Positions 1-7,938 of a stretch of DNA of 64,000 bases are shown one piece after another. The stretch's first letter is position 1. Each line of letters starts with the position of its first letter. Source of the DNA: Aminobacter aganoensis (GTDB lineage Bacteria; Pseudomonadota; Alphaproteobacteria; Rhizobiales; Rhizobiaceae); contig NZ_JACHOU010000018.1 in assembly GCF_014206975.1 (NCBI RefSeq), positions 31,989 through 95,988 on the forward strand, read 5' to 3'. Under the pieces are notes generated by a model. The model did not search any database. It was given only the letters and a program-made list of their open reading frames with translations, and had not been told where the DNA came from. The position numbers were made by a program, and so were the translations under genes.

Positions 1-155
1 CCTGATCCAGGCGAGCATGTGGCGCGGCTGCCGAATGCACTGTCGCGCCATGGGTCTTATACAGGAACAAAACCGGAAAAGACACGATTTGTTCAATGCG
101 AAACAGTGTGTCACGCCAAAGTGAACAATGCGAGTCAGGTTTTCTGATCGGAGGT
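1..155. other. Window edge, no gene resolved
   Basis: This stretch lies downstream of rluD. On the minus strand an ATG at 51-49 opens a frame that runs off the window (begins MARQCIRQP), but 17 codons are too few to identify. Rhizobial genomes often carry rpoH next to rluD, yet the visible residues do not let me claim that. Confidence 0.3.
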
Positions 156-1187
156 TCAGAGATTCCGAAAGCCTTCGACCAACTCCCCCATGTCGCGAGG
201 CAAAGGCGCCTCGAACCGCATGATCAAATGGGTAGCCGGGTGGCGAAATGCAAGGAGCCTGGCGTGCAGGGCCTGGCGCGGAAACGCCTTGACCGCCGAT
301 TTCAACGGCTCGGGCAGGCGGTTGGACTTGGTGCGGAAGGCCTGGCCGTAGTCGGGATCGCCGACGACGGGGTGGCCGATATGGGCCATGTGGACGCGGA
401 TCTGGTGGGTGCGGCCGGTTTCGAGCCGGCACTCGACCAGGCTGGCGGCGGCGAACTCGCCCTGCTCGGCGCCGAACCGCTCCAGCACGGTGAAATGGGT
501 GATGGCGTGGCGGGCGTCTTCGCGGTGCTCGGGCACCACGGCGCGGCGGACGCGGTCGGCGTGGCGGCCGAGCGGCGCATCGACCGTACCGGTCAGCCGC
601 TGCGGGATGCCCCAGACCAGCGCATCGTAGGCGCGCTCGAGATCGCCGGTCCGGCCGTGGTCGGCGAATGCTTCCGACAGCGATTTGTGGGCGCGGTCGG
701 TCTTGGCGACGACCATGACGCCGGAGGTCTCCTTGTCGAGGCGGTGGACGATTCCCGGCCGCTTGACGCCGCCGATGCCTGACAGGCTGTCACCGCAATG
801 GTGGATCAGCGCGTTGACCAGCGTGCCGGTCCAGTTGCCGGCGCCGGGGTGGACGACGAGGCCGGCGGGCTTGTTGATGACGATCAGCTCGTCGTCCTCG
901 AAGAGGATGTCGAGGGCGATCTTTTCGCCCTCCGGTTCGGCCGGCTCGGGCTCGGGCATGTCGATGGCGACCTGGTCGCCGGGCGCGAGCCTGCGTTTGG
1001 CCTCGTCGACGACCTTGCCGCCGACGCTGACGGCGCCCTGCTTGATCAGCGCCTGGACGCGGCTGCGCGACAGGTCGGGCGCGAGGCGGGCGGCCAGCCA
1101 CTGGTCGAGCCGAAGGCCTGCGGCATCGGCACCGGCTTCGAGCACTATCAAAGTGCCTGCCGCTTCGCTATCTGATGCGCTCATCAC
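156..1187 (-). CDS. rluD: 23S rRNA pseudouridine synthase, RluD family
   Basis: A 343-aa RluA/RluD-family pseudouridine synthase, which isomerises specific uridines of 23S rRNA helix 69 during large-subunit maturation. An S4 RNA-binding domain occupies about residues 20-85 (RLDQWLAARL ... SRVQALIKQG). The catalytic domain carries the signature HRLDKETSG at residues 148-156, with Asp151 the expected catalytic residue, and the downstream RTHQIRVH motif. Length is normal for RluD-type enzymes (about 320-350 aa). It is divergent from the membrane-protein gene at 1209, with only 21 bp between the starts, so the two promoters must overlap. The second Met is an equally possible start. Assignment to RluD rather than RluC is by S4 presence and overall fit. 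Confidence 0.93.
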   Translation of the reverse strand: MMSASDSEAAGTLIVLEAGADAAGLRLDQWLAARLAPDLSRSRVQALIKQGAVSVGGKVVDEAKRRLAPGDQVAIDMPEPEPAEPEGEKIALDILFEDDELIVINKPAGLVVHPGAGNWTGTLVNALIHHCGDSLSGIGGVKRPGIVHRLDKETSGVMVVAKTDRAHKSLSEAFADHGRTGDLERAYDALVWGIPQRLTGTVDAPLGRHADRVRRAVVPEHREDARHAITHFTVLERFGAEQGEFAAASLVECRLETGRTHQIRVHMAHIGHPVVGDPDYGQAFRTKSNRLPEPLKSAVKAFPRQALHARLLAFRHPATHLIMRFEAPLPRDMGELVEGFRNL

Positions 1188-1208
1188 AATTGTTCCGAAA
1201 GTTTTGAC

Positions 1209-1589
1209 ATGTCTCGGCCCGACATAGACGAAGAAGACAAGCCGCTCGACCCGTCGGTTGAGCGTGTCCGCAGGAAACTCATCCGCTTTTTCATCATCAA
1301 TTTGGGGCTGTTGTTCATCGCCCTTATGGCCGTCATTGGCGGCGTTGTCTACAAATCGCGGACGGCGACACCGCCTGCCTCGGTGGCGGGCGGCGACATC
1401 AAGGTGCCGGCGGGTTCCCAGATCAGCGGCGAGATCATGCTGCCGGCCGGCGCCAAGGTCATGTCGCAGGCCCTGTCGGGCAACCGCATCTCGATCGATG
1501 CCGAGCTTGCCGACGGCAGCCGGACCATCTTTCTCTACGACATCGCCGAGCGGCGGCTGATCGGCCAGTTCGCGATCAAGGCGCAGTGA
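1209..1589 (+). CDS. Conserved small inner-membrane protein
   Basis: A 126-aa protein with a charged cytoplasmic N-terminus, one predicted membrane segment at about residues 24-47 (RFFIINLGLLFIALMAVIGG) and a periplasmic C-terminal domain. The latter has beta-type alternation (SGEIMLPAGAKV, TIFLYDIAERRLIG). I do not recognise a catalytic motif; similar proteins of unknown function sit next to rluD in related rhizobia as far as I recall. Its stop overlaps the GTG start of the VOC gene (GTGA), indicating translational coupling. Confidence 0.8.
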   Translation: MSRPDIDEEDKPLDPSVERVRRKLIRFFIINLGLLFIALMAVIGGVVYKSRTATPPASVAGGDIKVPAGSQISGEIMLPAGAKVMSQALSGNRISIDAELADGSRTIFLYDIAERRLIGQFAIKAQ

Positions 1590-1996
1590 GCGGATTTCCC
1601 GCCTCGGGCCGCCGCGTCGCCACGGTTTCGGTGGTGGTCGCGGACTATGATGCGGCGATCGCCTGGTATGTCGACAAGCTCGGCTTCGTGCTTGTCGACG
1701 ATGTCGATCTCGGCGGCGGCAAGCGCTGGGTGACGGTCGAACCGGGCGGCGGGCAAGGGGCGAGGCTGCTGCTCGCCAGGGCCGACGGGGAGGCGCAAGC
1801 CGCCGCCATCGGCAACCAGACCGGCGGGCGGGTGTTCCTGTTTCTCGAGACCGACGATTTTGCCCGCGACCACGCGCTGATGCTGAAGAAGGGCGTGGCG
1901 TTTCGCGAGGCGCCGCGCCACGAGGCCTATGGCACGGTCGCGGTGTTTGCCGATCTGCACGGCAATCTGTGGGATCTGATCGAACATCGGCGTTGA
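1586..1996 (+). CDS. VOC-superfamily (glyoxalase/bleomycin-resistance type) protein
   Basis: A 136-aa vicinal-oxygen-chelate fold protein. The first beta-alpha-beta module reads VATVSVVVADYDAAIAWYVDKLGF, the usual VOC entry, and the second ends in AVFADLHGNLWDLIEH, the usual DPxGNxxxL-type exit with a Glu metal ligand. These proteins act as metal-dependent lyases, dioxygenases or antibiotic-binding proteins; the substrate cannot be told from sequence. The GTG start overlaps the stop of the upstream membrane-protein gene. Confidence 0.85.
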   Translation: MSGFPASGRRVATVSVVVADYDAAIAWYVDKLGFVLVDDVDLGGGKRWVTVEPGGGQGARLLLARADGEAQAAAIGNQTGGRVFLFLETDDFARDHALMLKKGVAFREAPRHEAYGTVAVFADLHGNLWDLIEHRR

Positions 1997-2075
1997 GCGG
2001 CAGGTCGCCGCAATAATATCCCGACAGGGGCTGTTGCTTTTTCGAAAACGCCAGCCTATATCGCCGATCTCGGCT

Positions 2076-2150
2076 GCGCCCATCGTCTAGCGGTCAGGAC
2101 ACCGCCCTCTCACGGCGGGAACAGGGGTTCGATTCCCCTTGGGCGTACCA
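2076..2150 (+). tRNA. tRNA-Glu (anticodon CUC)
   Basis: A complete cloverleaf can be drawn. The acceptor stem is 2076-2082 paired with 2140-2146, followed by the encoded ACCA end. The anticodon stem is CCGCC/GGCGG with loop CTCTCAC, giving anticodon CTC at 2109-2111; the T-arm is CAGGGGTTCGATTCCCCTT. The sequence matches bacterial tRNA-Glu closely. The 3' half is duplicated at 24597, so this copy was reconstituted by integration of the element to its right. Confidence 0.96.
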
Positions 2151-2152
2151 AC
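2104..2152 (+). repeat. attL core: 49-bp direct repeat in tRNA-Glu
   Basis: Positions 2104-2152 are identical to 24597-24645, running from the anticodon arm to two bases past the CCA end. Bases on either side differ. This is the classic attachment-site signature of an integrase that targets the 3' half of a tRNA gene and restores it. Confidence 0.95.
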
Positions 2153-2306
2153 GATTTCAGGCACTTAGCCTGACTGCGGCAAAATTCATCAAATATCAGT
2201 CAAATATGTGCTCCGAGGGTCTCGGAATTAACACCAAATTTGGGCCGTCTTGTCGCTGGTGGGGGCTAGGAGCATATTAAGGGCGTCCGGCGAAAGGGGG
2301 CCCACA

Positions 2307-2671
2307 ATGCTGCGTCTTGGCTTCATGCTTGGGGCTATAGTAGCTCTCGCGTTCCCTGCCCATGCGGCAGAGCGTTGCCGGTGGTATATCCACGAGACAA
2401 ACCCGGATTCATGGATACAGGACAACGGCGCCGATCTGTCGGTGCATTTCCCTGGCGACGGTGCCATGAACTTCCAATTCATCGTCTATGAGGTTGACGG
2501 CCTGCCGAACGTCAAGCGGCAACGTTCACCGATCCGCACGGGGCAGGGAAGCCCTCAACATTCCACTTCCGATTTGCCGAGGTGAACGGACGCAGGGCAA
2601 TGATAGCGGACATGGAGTTCTACTATCAGGCGTGCGAACTGCCCAAGCCGCCCACGCTCCCGCCAGCTTAG
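2307..2671 (+). pseudogene. Small exported protein gene, frameshifted
   Basis: The first part (from ATG 2307) encodes a signal peptide (MLRLGFMLGAIVALAFPAHA) followed by ERCRWYIHETNPDSWIQDNG and runs to about 2510. After that the coding character moves to another frame, from about 2522 to the TAG at 2669-2671 (TFTDPHGAGKPSTFHFRF ... FYYQACELPKPPTLPPA). The join needs a net -1 or +2 shift near 2505-2522. I see no convincing slippery heptamer, so mutation or a sequencing error is more likely than programmed frameshifting. The intact product would be a roughly 120-aa secreted protein of unknown function. Confidence 0.6.
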
Positions 2672-2958
2672 TATTTTGTCGCCTTGAGCTGGCGTAATGG
2701 GTAGTCGAGCCTTTCGGCTCGTTTCCTTTTTGGCTGGGATGGGATTGTGCTTGGCTCGGGTGCAGTCTCAAATGGCACGGGTTCCCGGCTCGTGGAGTTG
2801 CGGAGCTTGAAGGCTTGAGCCTCTGATGCCTCAATCCGCAACAGTTTGCCGCCAAGGTGAAACGCTTTGAGTTCACCACGCTCGATCAGGTTGCGTATGT
2901 GCCGCTCAGAGCACTGCCATTCTAGCGCTAGCGTGCGAGGACTGTAGGCATTTGGCAT
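2668..2958 (-). CDS. Excisionase-like helix-turn-helix protein
   Basis: A 96-aa protein with an N-terminal MerR/excisionase-type HTH (SPRTLALEWQCSERHIRNLI ... GELKAFHLGGKLLRIEASE), the fold used by Xis/AlpA proteins to bind att DNA or promoters, followed by a basic tail. I chose ATG 2958 because GGAGAAGG lies just upstream; a longer frame starts at 3009. It is the leftmost intact gene of the element, so a role in excision from attL is plausible but inferred. Its stop overlaps the convergent pseudogene by 4 bp. Confidence 0.7.
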   Translation of the reverse strand: MPNAYSPRTLALEWQCSERHIRNLIERGELKAFHLGGKLLRIEASEAQAFKLRNSTSREPVPFETAPEPSTIPSQPKRKRAERLDYPLRQLKATKY

Positions 2959-3287
2959 CTGCGCCTTCTCCGAATTCCCCCAGAGTACGCGTCCGATGTA
3001 TCGCGCCAATGCCGCGCTCTTATTGTTACGGAAGCGAAATGAAAGTCAGTTGATTTCATTTGATTAAGATCAGGCGGAACGCCTATTCGGAGCCCACTTT
3101 AGGCGAGCGACATCAAGGGCTTATCGATCTGACTGGTGGCTGACAACCGGCGCAAGCCCTTGGAAATTCGGCGCTTTTCGAGCTATCTGGGGGTGCGATT
3201 ACCCGCCATTTAATTAACTTAACCTATTGATTTTCAATGAACGGCGGGAAGAGCAGGCTGCGCGGAGAAGCTTGCAGTCAAAGTTGG

Positions 3288-3806
3288 CTAGCGCGGAATG
3301 TGACAGGCCACCGAATATAGGCTCTTCCCACAACTTCCTCCCCCGGCCGTGTGATAGCTGAACACCTGATAAGGTGAGTTAGATGCAGAACAGTAATCTT
3401 GAGCAATCCGTTCCGGCCTAGCTTCGCAACCGAAGAACCGATAGTTCCTTGGGCACATAGCCCGGCGCCCCGCTTGGCAATTATCATAGTGCCAGACCGG
3501 TGTCGCATCATCAGGCAAGCCGTGACAGATGACATCCACTGTCGCCAGGCCGCATCGTCCTCCGGGAACGTCTTTTATGACCTTCGCAGTAAATGCGTAG
3601 TGTTGCATCCCGCGATCCGTGCGGATGGAACAAATTACCTCGCCGACCGTCTGAACAGGTGTGCCGCAGTTAAAGAACGCATCTGTACCGCCACCACATG
3701 AGGCTCCCCATTGAGCAATACAAGCTAGATGGCGTTGCTCGGCTGGCAGCGCCGAAGTTGCGAAAGTGGCTACGGCGGCAATTGCATAGAACGCGAGCTC
3801 CTTCAT
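3288..3806 (-). CDS. Cysteine-rich secreted protein of unknown function
   Basis: A 172-aa protein with an N-terminal signal peptide (MKELAFYAIAAVATFATSALPA) and a mature part rich in Cys (about 12 residues, several in GxCG or NC contexts), which suggests multiple disulfides and a periplasmic or extracellular location. No family recognised. It lies 17 bp downstream of the Pro-rich cysteine-hydrolase-like gene and is probably co-transcribed with it. Together they look like cargo rather than phage structure. The 3010-3287 stretch downstream, up to the HTH gene, holds nothing I can identify. Confidence 0.7.
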   Translation of the reverse strand: MKELAFYAIAAVATFATSALPAEQRHLACIAQWGASCGGGTDAFFNCGTPVQTVGEVICSIRTDRGMQHYAFTAKVIKDVPGGRCGLATVDVICHGLPDDATPVWHYDNCQAGRRAMCPRNYRFFGCEARPERIAQDYCSASNSPYQVFSYHTAGGGSCGKSLYSVACHIPR

Positions 3807-3823
3807 TCGCAGTTTTCTCCCAC

Positions 3824-4645
3824 TCAGTTGGGTGGCGGCATAAGCACAGGCGGAATTGGCAAAGGTGTTGGAGGCGGCAGTTGCGGGGGCGTCGGAGGCG
3901 GCGGAGGAATGATGTCTGGTGGCTGAGGCATCCCGGTAGGAGCTATCACGGGCGGGACAATTGGCGCAGTTGGCCTTGTGTTATCGATGGTCCATTGAGC
4001 AGCATCGATGGCTCGATTGGGCGGCGGTTGAGGGGCATTTGGGCCGGTTGTTGAGACAGACCCAGGTGGCGCTCCCGGAACGGGCGCTCTATTTTTGTTT
4101 TGCTCCATCAGAGACTTGATGAATGCCTGAGGAATCATCCCAGACAACGCTCCTGATGGGACAGTTAATCCAATAGCATTTGCAACGTCTTTCGAGAGAC
4201 TGACGCAATTTCTTGTAATTAATGAATAATCCTTTGTATCATAGCTTTTTATGATCGATGATACCTTCTGTTCTTGATTTGGTGTAATGTATATCGTAAA
4301 TGTTATTTCTGATTTGGCATCATCAAGGGTCTGCGTTACTACGCCTTTTGTAGAGTAGAATTCTTTTACATATGCGGCTTTTTCGTTGTGGTCTGGATAA
4401 AATCCAGCAACAGTATTATAAAAACGCTGGCCGTTGTCGAGTTCACGACCGAGAAGTATGTACGCGTGCCCTGGTGACACTGGAATCGCTGTCATGCTTC
4501 TGGCTCGGAACTCCAGAACGGGCCGGCTGGAAACATTCATGTCAGGTAACAGGAGTTGAATGTCCTCGTCCCCTGCCACGCCTAAGCGTGTCCCGCCAAG
4601 TAGCAGGGCTAATGCAAGGAGGATTTGCATCTTCGACCGACCCAT
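3824..4645 (-). CDS. Exported permuted NlpC/P60-like cysteine hydrolase with Pro-rich tail
   Basis: A 273-aa protein with a signal peptide (MQILLALALLLGGTRLGVAG). The globular part has a GHAYILL motif with His60 and, about 85 residues later, a TRNCVSLSKDVANAIGL motif with Cys147. This His-first, NC-later order is typical of circularly permuted papain-like/NlpC-P60 hydrolases (YiiX or DUF4105-like); family membership is inferred from motif order only. From about residue 185 the chain is a low-complexity Pro-rich linker (PPPPPTPPQLPPPTPLP). The stretch 4190-4400 is clearly AT-richer than its surroundings, suggesting recent transfer. Possible roles are cell-wall cleavage or an exported effector. 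Confidence 0.6.
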   Translation of the reverse strand: MGRSKMQILLALALLLGGTRLGVAGDEDIQLLLPDMNVSSRPVLEFRARSMTAIPVSPGHAYILLGRELDNGQRFYNTVAGFYPDHNEKAAYVKEFYSTKGVVTQTLDDAKSEITFTIYITPNQEQKVSSIIKSYDTKDYSLITRNCVSLSKDVANAIGLTVPSGALSGMIPQAFIKSLMEQNKNRAPVPGAPPGSVSTTGPNAPQPPPNRAIDAAQWTIDNTRPTAPIVPPVIAPTGMPQPPDIIPPPPPTPPQLPPPTPLPIPPVLMPPPN

Positions 4646-4875
4646 TGGATTCAGGCCGCTTCATGGCGGCGTTTCCCCGACAGGTCTTCCCGTCGGTCAC
4701 TATCCGCTCCCTCTTACCCAGATATTGCTACCGTTGTTACAAAGAGTCCATCACCCACCGTAAAGAGGAATACAGAAAGACTTTCGATTGGGTAGCAAGC
4801 CCCATTGCGGCGTCGCCACGACCGTTGCGGCGCCTACAATCGCGCCATGTTGAATGAACAGGCGTCGAGTGATGT

Positions 4876-5091
4876 TCATTTCAGGGCAGTCCGCTCAAGA
4901 GCTATGTGGATCTCACCCGAAAGTGAGGCGGCCAAATTCATGGTATCGGCAAGGCTGGCCGTCACGTTGTCGCGGTATGCGCCCTCTCCAACGTTATCGA
5001 GCGAGCGCGCGGCCTGTTCGCAAACAATGAGGAGGGCATGGAGCCGGTCGGATTTGGTGATGATGGAATCGGTGATGACTTGAGCGCTCAT
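4876..5091 (-). CDS. Small unknown protein, last gene of accessory operon
   Basis: A 71-aa, predominantly helical protein with no recognised domain. Its ATG overlaps the stop of the next gene upstream by 4 bp. It resembles that neighbour in length and layout (a helix containing CExAA, then a Gly-rich turn, then a second amphipathic helix), so the two may be old duplicates. Confidence 0.65.
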   Translation of the reverse strand: MSAQVITDSIITKSDRLHALLIVCEQAARSLDNVGEGAYRDNVTASLADTMNLAASLSGEIHIALERTALK

Positions 5092-5324
5092 GCTTCATCG
5101 CCTCTCTGACCTTCGTGCCGCGACAGGGCGTCGTGCATCACGCCGACCAGCTCATGCGCCGTCCGCAGTCCGGCACCGATAGCGTCTGATAGACCGGCGG
5201 CATCGCCGCCGGTCTGAATGGCCCAGGCCGCGTTCTCGCACAGGCGGATGATGGCCGCAGCTTCGTAGCTGCACTGCATCACTTGATCGGCGGTCATGTC
5301 TTCTTGGGGAACAAAGCGGTTCAT
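5088..5324 (-). CDS. Small unknown helical protein
   Basis: A 78-aa protein (contains EAAAIIRLCENAAWAIQTGG). Overlaps of 4 bp with the genes on both sides show it belongs to the accessory operon running from 6491 to 4876. No domain recognised; possible paralogue of the downstream 71-aa protein. Confidence 0.65.
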   Translation of the reverse strand: MNRFVPQEDMTADQVMQCSYEAAAIIRLCENAAWAIQTGGDAAGLSDAIGAGLRTAHELVGVMHDALSRHEGQRGDEA

Positions 5325-5620
5325 GCGGCACTGCCTTTCAGCGGCATGCCGTGGTGTAACCGGGGGCCGGCCACGCCATGCGGGTCATGAAAGGTGTCAG
5401 CCACCGAGAGGATGCCTGTTCTTATATTGGGCTGAGCACTGCACAAGATGACGTAGCAAGGGCCGCCGAGGGCTTCCTCGTACAGTGCCTTGAGCTGGTC
5501 CAAATGGTGCCTGAGTTCTGTGGTTCTGTCGCGAGGTTGGGCCTCGCTGGTAGAGGTTGCTGCTGCGGCGAATGCCCCGCCAGCAGAGGTGCGCAGGAAC
5601 CCGCGACGGGTGATGCTCAT
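5321..5620 (-). CDS. Small Tat-exported protein of unknown function
   Basis: A 99-aa protein whose N-terminus is a twin-arginine signal (SITRRGFLRTSAGGAFAAAA), followed by a short helical mature part (ELRHHLDQLKALYEEAL). A Tat signal on so small a phage-borne protein is unusual. It is translationally coupled to its neighbours in the accessory operon. Confidence 0.65.
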   Translation of the reverse strand: MSITRRGFLRTSAGGAFAAAATSTSEAQPRDRTTELRHHLDQLKALYEEALGGPCYVILCSAQPNIRTGILSVADTFHDPHGVAGPRLHHGMPLKGSAA

Positions 5621-6054
5621 GACCGTGCCCCCTTTCGTGCTTTCCGGCTGGTTGCTGCTTTGCGGTTACTCTCGATGCGGACAGCGTGATTGATACGGTC
5701 ACGCACAAGTGCTGCCTCGACTTTCGGGCTCCACCGGGAGCCCATGGCGAAACGCTCTTTCCAGCGAAGGAACCGAACGGCAGGAGCCGGCACGAACAGG
5801 AGATGATAGGCCTCGTGCTCCCACGCCCGTTCGACAGACGCGCGGTAACGCCTGGCCTGCATAACCTCCAGGCTATGTAGTCCGTTGACAGCGACGGCAA
5901 GGCGATAGTGCCACCAAGCCACGTTACGCTGATGGTGGCACATCTGGACGCGAGCCCAGCCCTCATCCCATGAATCTGCTGGCCGGGCGGGCTCCACCGT
6001 CACGGGCTCGCGCTCGTTGCGAACATCAGCCAGAACAACGACATTGGAGGCCAT
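5617..6054 (-). CDS. Unknown basic protein of accessory operon
   Basis: A 145-aa protein starting MASNVVVLADVRNERE, rich in Trp and His in the centre (MCHHQRNVAWWHYRLAV) with a strongly basic C-terminus (RKAATSRKARKGARS). Start 6054 was chosen because it follows the upstream stop (6057-6059) by 2 bp; a longer frame would overlap that gene. The basic tail suggests nucleic-acid contact, but no domain is recognised. Confidence 0.65.
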   Translation of the reverse strand: MASNVVVLADVRNEREPVTVEPARPADSWDEGWARVQMCHHQRNVAWWHYRLAVAVNGLHSLEVMQARRYRASVERAWEHEAYHLLFVPAPAVRFLRWKERFAMGSRWSPKVEAALVRDRINHAVRIESNRKAATSRKARKGARS

Positions 6055-6056
6055 GG

Positions 6057-6491
6057 TCAAGCCTCCCGCACAATGACGATGTTGAAGCGGTGGGGGTTGT
6101 CTGCATCGACCGCGCGGCCCATCCACATTTCCCCCGCTGTGGGGTCGATGTCTCGGGCAGCGCGGGCGTAGGCCTTGGCGTGGTAGAGCAATCTGCTTTC
6201 TGCGCTACCCTCTATGGAGCCGAACAGGACCGGCAGAGTGCTGGCCGTGGCGGGGTAGATTTCGGCCATGCACTGGCCGTCATCGCATTCCGCCAAAGTG
6301 GCAGCCAGCTCGCGCGCCAGTTGACGGGCCCTCACCCACGGGTGTTCCGATTCCACTCCAGCCGCCGGCGCTGGCTGAACCGCCGCGACCGTGAGAGTCG
6401 CGGCGATGGCAAAATTTGCACCTGCCATGAGAGCACAGCGGCGGCTGATTTCGGGCATACCTTCGGCGGCTGCCAGCTTGCGCGTGGACAT
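6057..6491 (-). CDS. Exported protein of unknown function, first gene of accessory operon
   Basis: A 144-aa protein with a twin-arginine-like export signal (EISRRCALMAGANFAIAATL, ending near PAPAAG) and a helical mature region containing ELAATLAECDDGQC. It heads a five-gene leftward operon divergent from a small XRE regulator gene at 6669, which is the likely repressor. No function recognised. Confidence 0.65.
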   Translation of the reverse strand: MSTRKLAAAEGMPEISRRCALMAGANFAIAATLTVAAVQPAPAAGVESEHPWVRARQLARELAATLAECDDGQCMAEIYPATASTLPVLFGSIEGSAESRLLYHAKAYARAARDIDPTAGEMWMGRAVDADNPHRFNIVIVREA

Positions 6492-6611
6492 TGTTTTGTC
6501 TCCCTGGTGTTAAGTTTTGGTAGGGTTGGGCGACGGGCGCGCCCCTTGCTCAATAAACGCTTTCTGTCTATTCCTAAGCATCTAAACCGCATGATGTCAA
6601 CAGTTTTGGTT

Positions 6612-6640
6612 CATTCATGATATATAAATGTTTATGAATG
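6612..6640. promoter_or_regulatory. Inverted repeat between accessory operon and XRE gene
   Basis: CATTCAT (6612-6618) and ATGAATG (6634-6640) form a perfect 7-bp inverted repeat around an AT-rich centre containing tatataaat. It sits in the divergent intergenic region 6492-6668, so it is the likely operator of the XRE protein encoded to its right. Confidence 0.55.
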
Positions 6641-6668
6641 CACCTTGGCCGCTCAATTGCAGAGGGAA

Positions 6669-6917
6669 ATGAACATGCTGGACGCTAAGCAGATCAGGGC
6701 TGCACGGGCTCTCTTGGAGTGGTCGCAGCCAGATCTAGTGGCAGCCACCGGCCTGTCACTGACCACAATTCGGCGCATGGAAGACAACGACATCGGCCCA
6801 GCCCGCAGCTCAGCAGCCAACGTCCAGGCAGTCCAAACGGCCTTGGAAACAGCCGGCGTCGTCTTCATTCCCAAGAATGGCGGGGGTGCAGGCGTCCGCT
6901 TGAAAGACCCTGATTGA
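6669..6917 (+). CDS. Small XRE-family transcriptional regulator
   Basis: An 82-aa protein that is essentially one Cro/CI-type HTH (AKQIRAARALLEWSQPDLVA ... SLTTIRRMEDND), followed by the short tail seen in a common alphaproteobacterial family (ETAGVVFIPKNGGGAGVRLK). Start ATG 6669 is preceded by AGAGGGA; ATG 6675 is also possible. It is divergent from the five-gene accessory operon and likely controls it and itself. Similar small XRE genes occur in this window at 8770 and 31757. Confidence 0.85.
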   Translation: MNMLDAKQIRAARALLEWSQPDLVAATGLSLTTIRRMEDNDIGPARSSAANVQAVQTALETAGVVFIPKNGGGAGVRLKDPD

Positions 6918-7101
6918 AAGGCACTATCGCTGGCTTGTCACGGAATGGGCATGCACTGGACTGGCCGCGCTACAGCCGGGGTGCCATACGGGAGAACAGG
7001 CGGAAGCTAAGGCAGATCGGCGCGGCTGTGGCAGGGCGATTTTCTTGAGCGGTGGGAAGCGCGCCGGCTGCGGTAATGCCGTAGACCGAAATCTACCGGC
7101 G

Positions 7102-7416
7102 CTAAACGGACTTTCCCTTCTTCTGCCGTTGAAGGTGCGTAATCCGCTTTTCGATACGCTCACGCTCGACGAATGATGTCGCGGTTTTTAGGAACTTCTG
7201 AAGCGCTCCAATGTCGTGCCACGACTGTTTGACTTCCCAACTGCGCTTGTCCCTTAGCCGGGCGTCCGTAACATAGGACAAGGGACCATATGCCGTAGGC
7301 ATCTTTGCGGTGTCGCGGCATTGGAAGCGGGTCTCGCTGGGACTCGGCCCTCGCTGCCATTCGCTGCCCACTGTGTCAGGCAGATCAGCTTTCTCCCACT
7401 GGAAGCGCGGTCCCAT
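7102..7416 (-). CDS. Small unknown basic protein
   Basis: A 104-aa frame with a plausible helical C-terminus (FVERERIEKRITHLQRQKKG). No domain recognised and no strong ribosome-binding site; a shorter start at an internal Met (KMPTAYGPL) is possible. It is the best-looking frame in the 6918-7597 interval; the flanks 6918-7101 and 7417-7597 hold nothing I can identify. Confidence 0.45.
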   Translation of the reverse strand: MGPRFQWEKADLPDTVGSEWQRGPSPSETRFQCRDTAKMPTAYGPLSYVTDARLRDKRSWEVKQSWHDIGALQKFLKTATSFVERERIEKRITHLQRQKKGKSV

Positions 7417-7597
7417 GTTTCCTCCGCCATAGTGGCTGCGACCGAGTCAAGCTCATTGCGCGAACGGATCCCGCGCATTGCAGCCTAGACGCGAAACGCT
7501 CTGGCGGGAAGACTGTGGCCATCAGAGAATTTTGCCTTGCTGTTACCCTGCTGTTCTCAGCATTGATCGACGGGCGCTGGGCACCTATCTAGCCCCG

Positions 7598-7732
7598 ATG
7601 AATAAAGCCTTGCACGTTCTCGCCCTGGCCGGTGCAATAGGCCTTGTCGCGGTGCTCTTGGTATCTCCCGCGAGCCTGCGCCCCTCCACCAACCAGACAA
7701 ACACAACCATTTCTGCCATAGCCGCCCGCTGA
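7598..7732 (+). CDS. Possible 44-aa single-span membrane protein
   Basis: ATG 7598 opens a 44-codon frame starting MNKALHVLALAGAIGLVAVL, a signal-anchor-like hydrophobic stretch, ending in a polar tail. Only its length and hydrophobicity support it. The next 206 bp (7733-7938) are non-coding as far as I can see. Confidence 0.35.
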   Translation: MNKALHVLALAGAIGLVAVLLVSPASLRPSTNQTNTTISAIAAR

Positions 7733-7938
7733 GAGGCGATTGGGTGATGTCGAGTCCCTCGGCTGCCTATCGCTGCTCAACGCGTGCTGGTGGTTTCCTT
7801 TGATTGTTTTTCAAAGACGCCAGCGCCTCGCGCGCACGCGCGTCTTGCGCGCGATGTGATGTCACAAAAATCTTTGCGTCCGTAGCGACTGGCAAGAAAT
7901 CTTCCCGCTCGTCGAGCATGACGTTTTTCGACGGTTGT

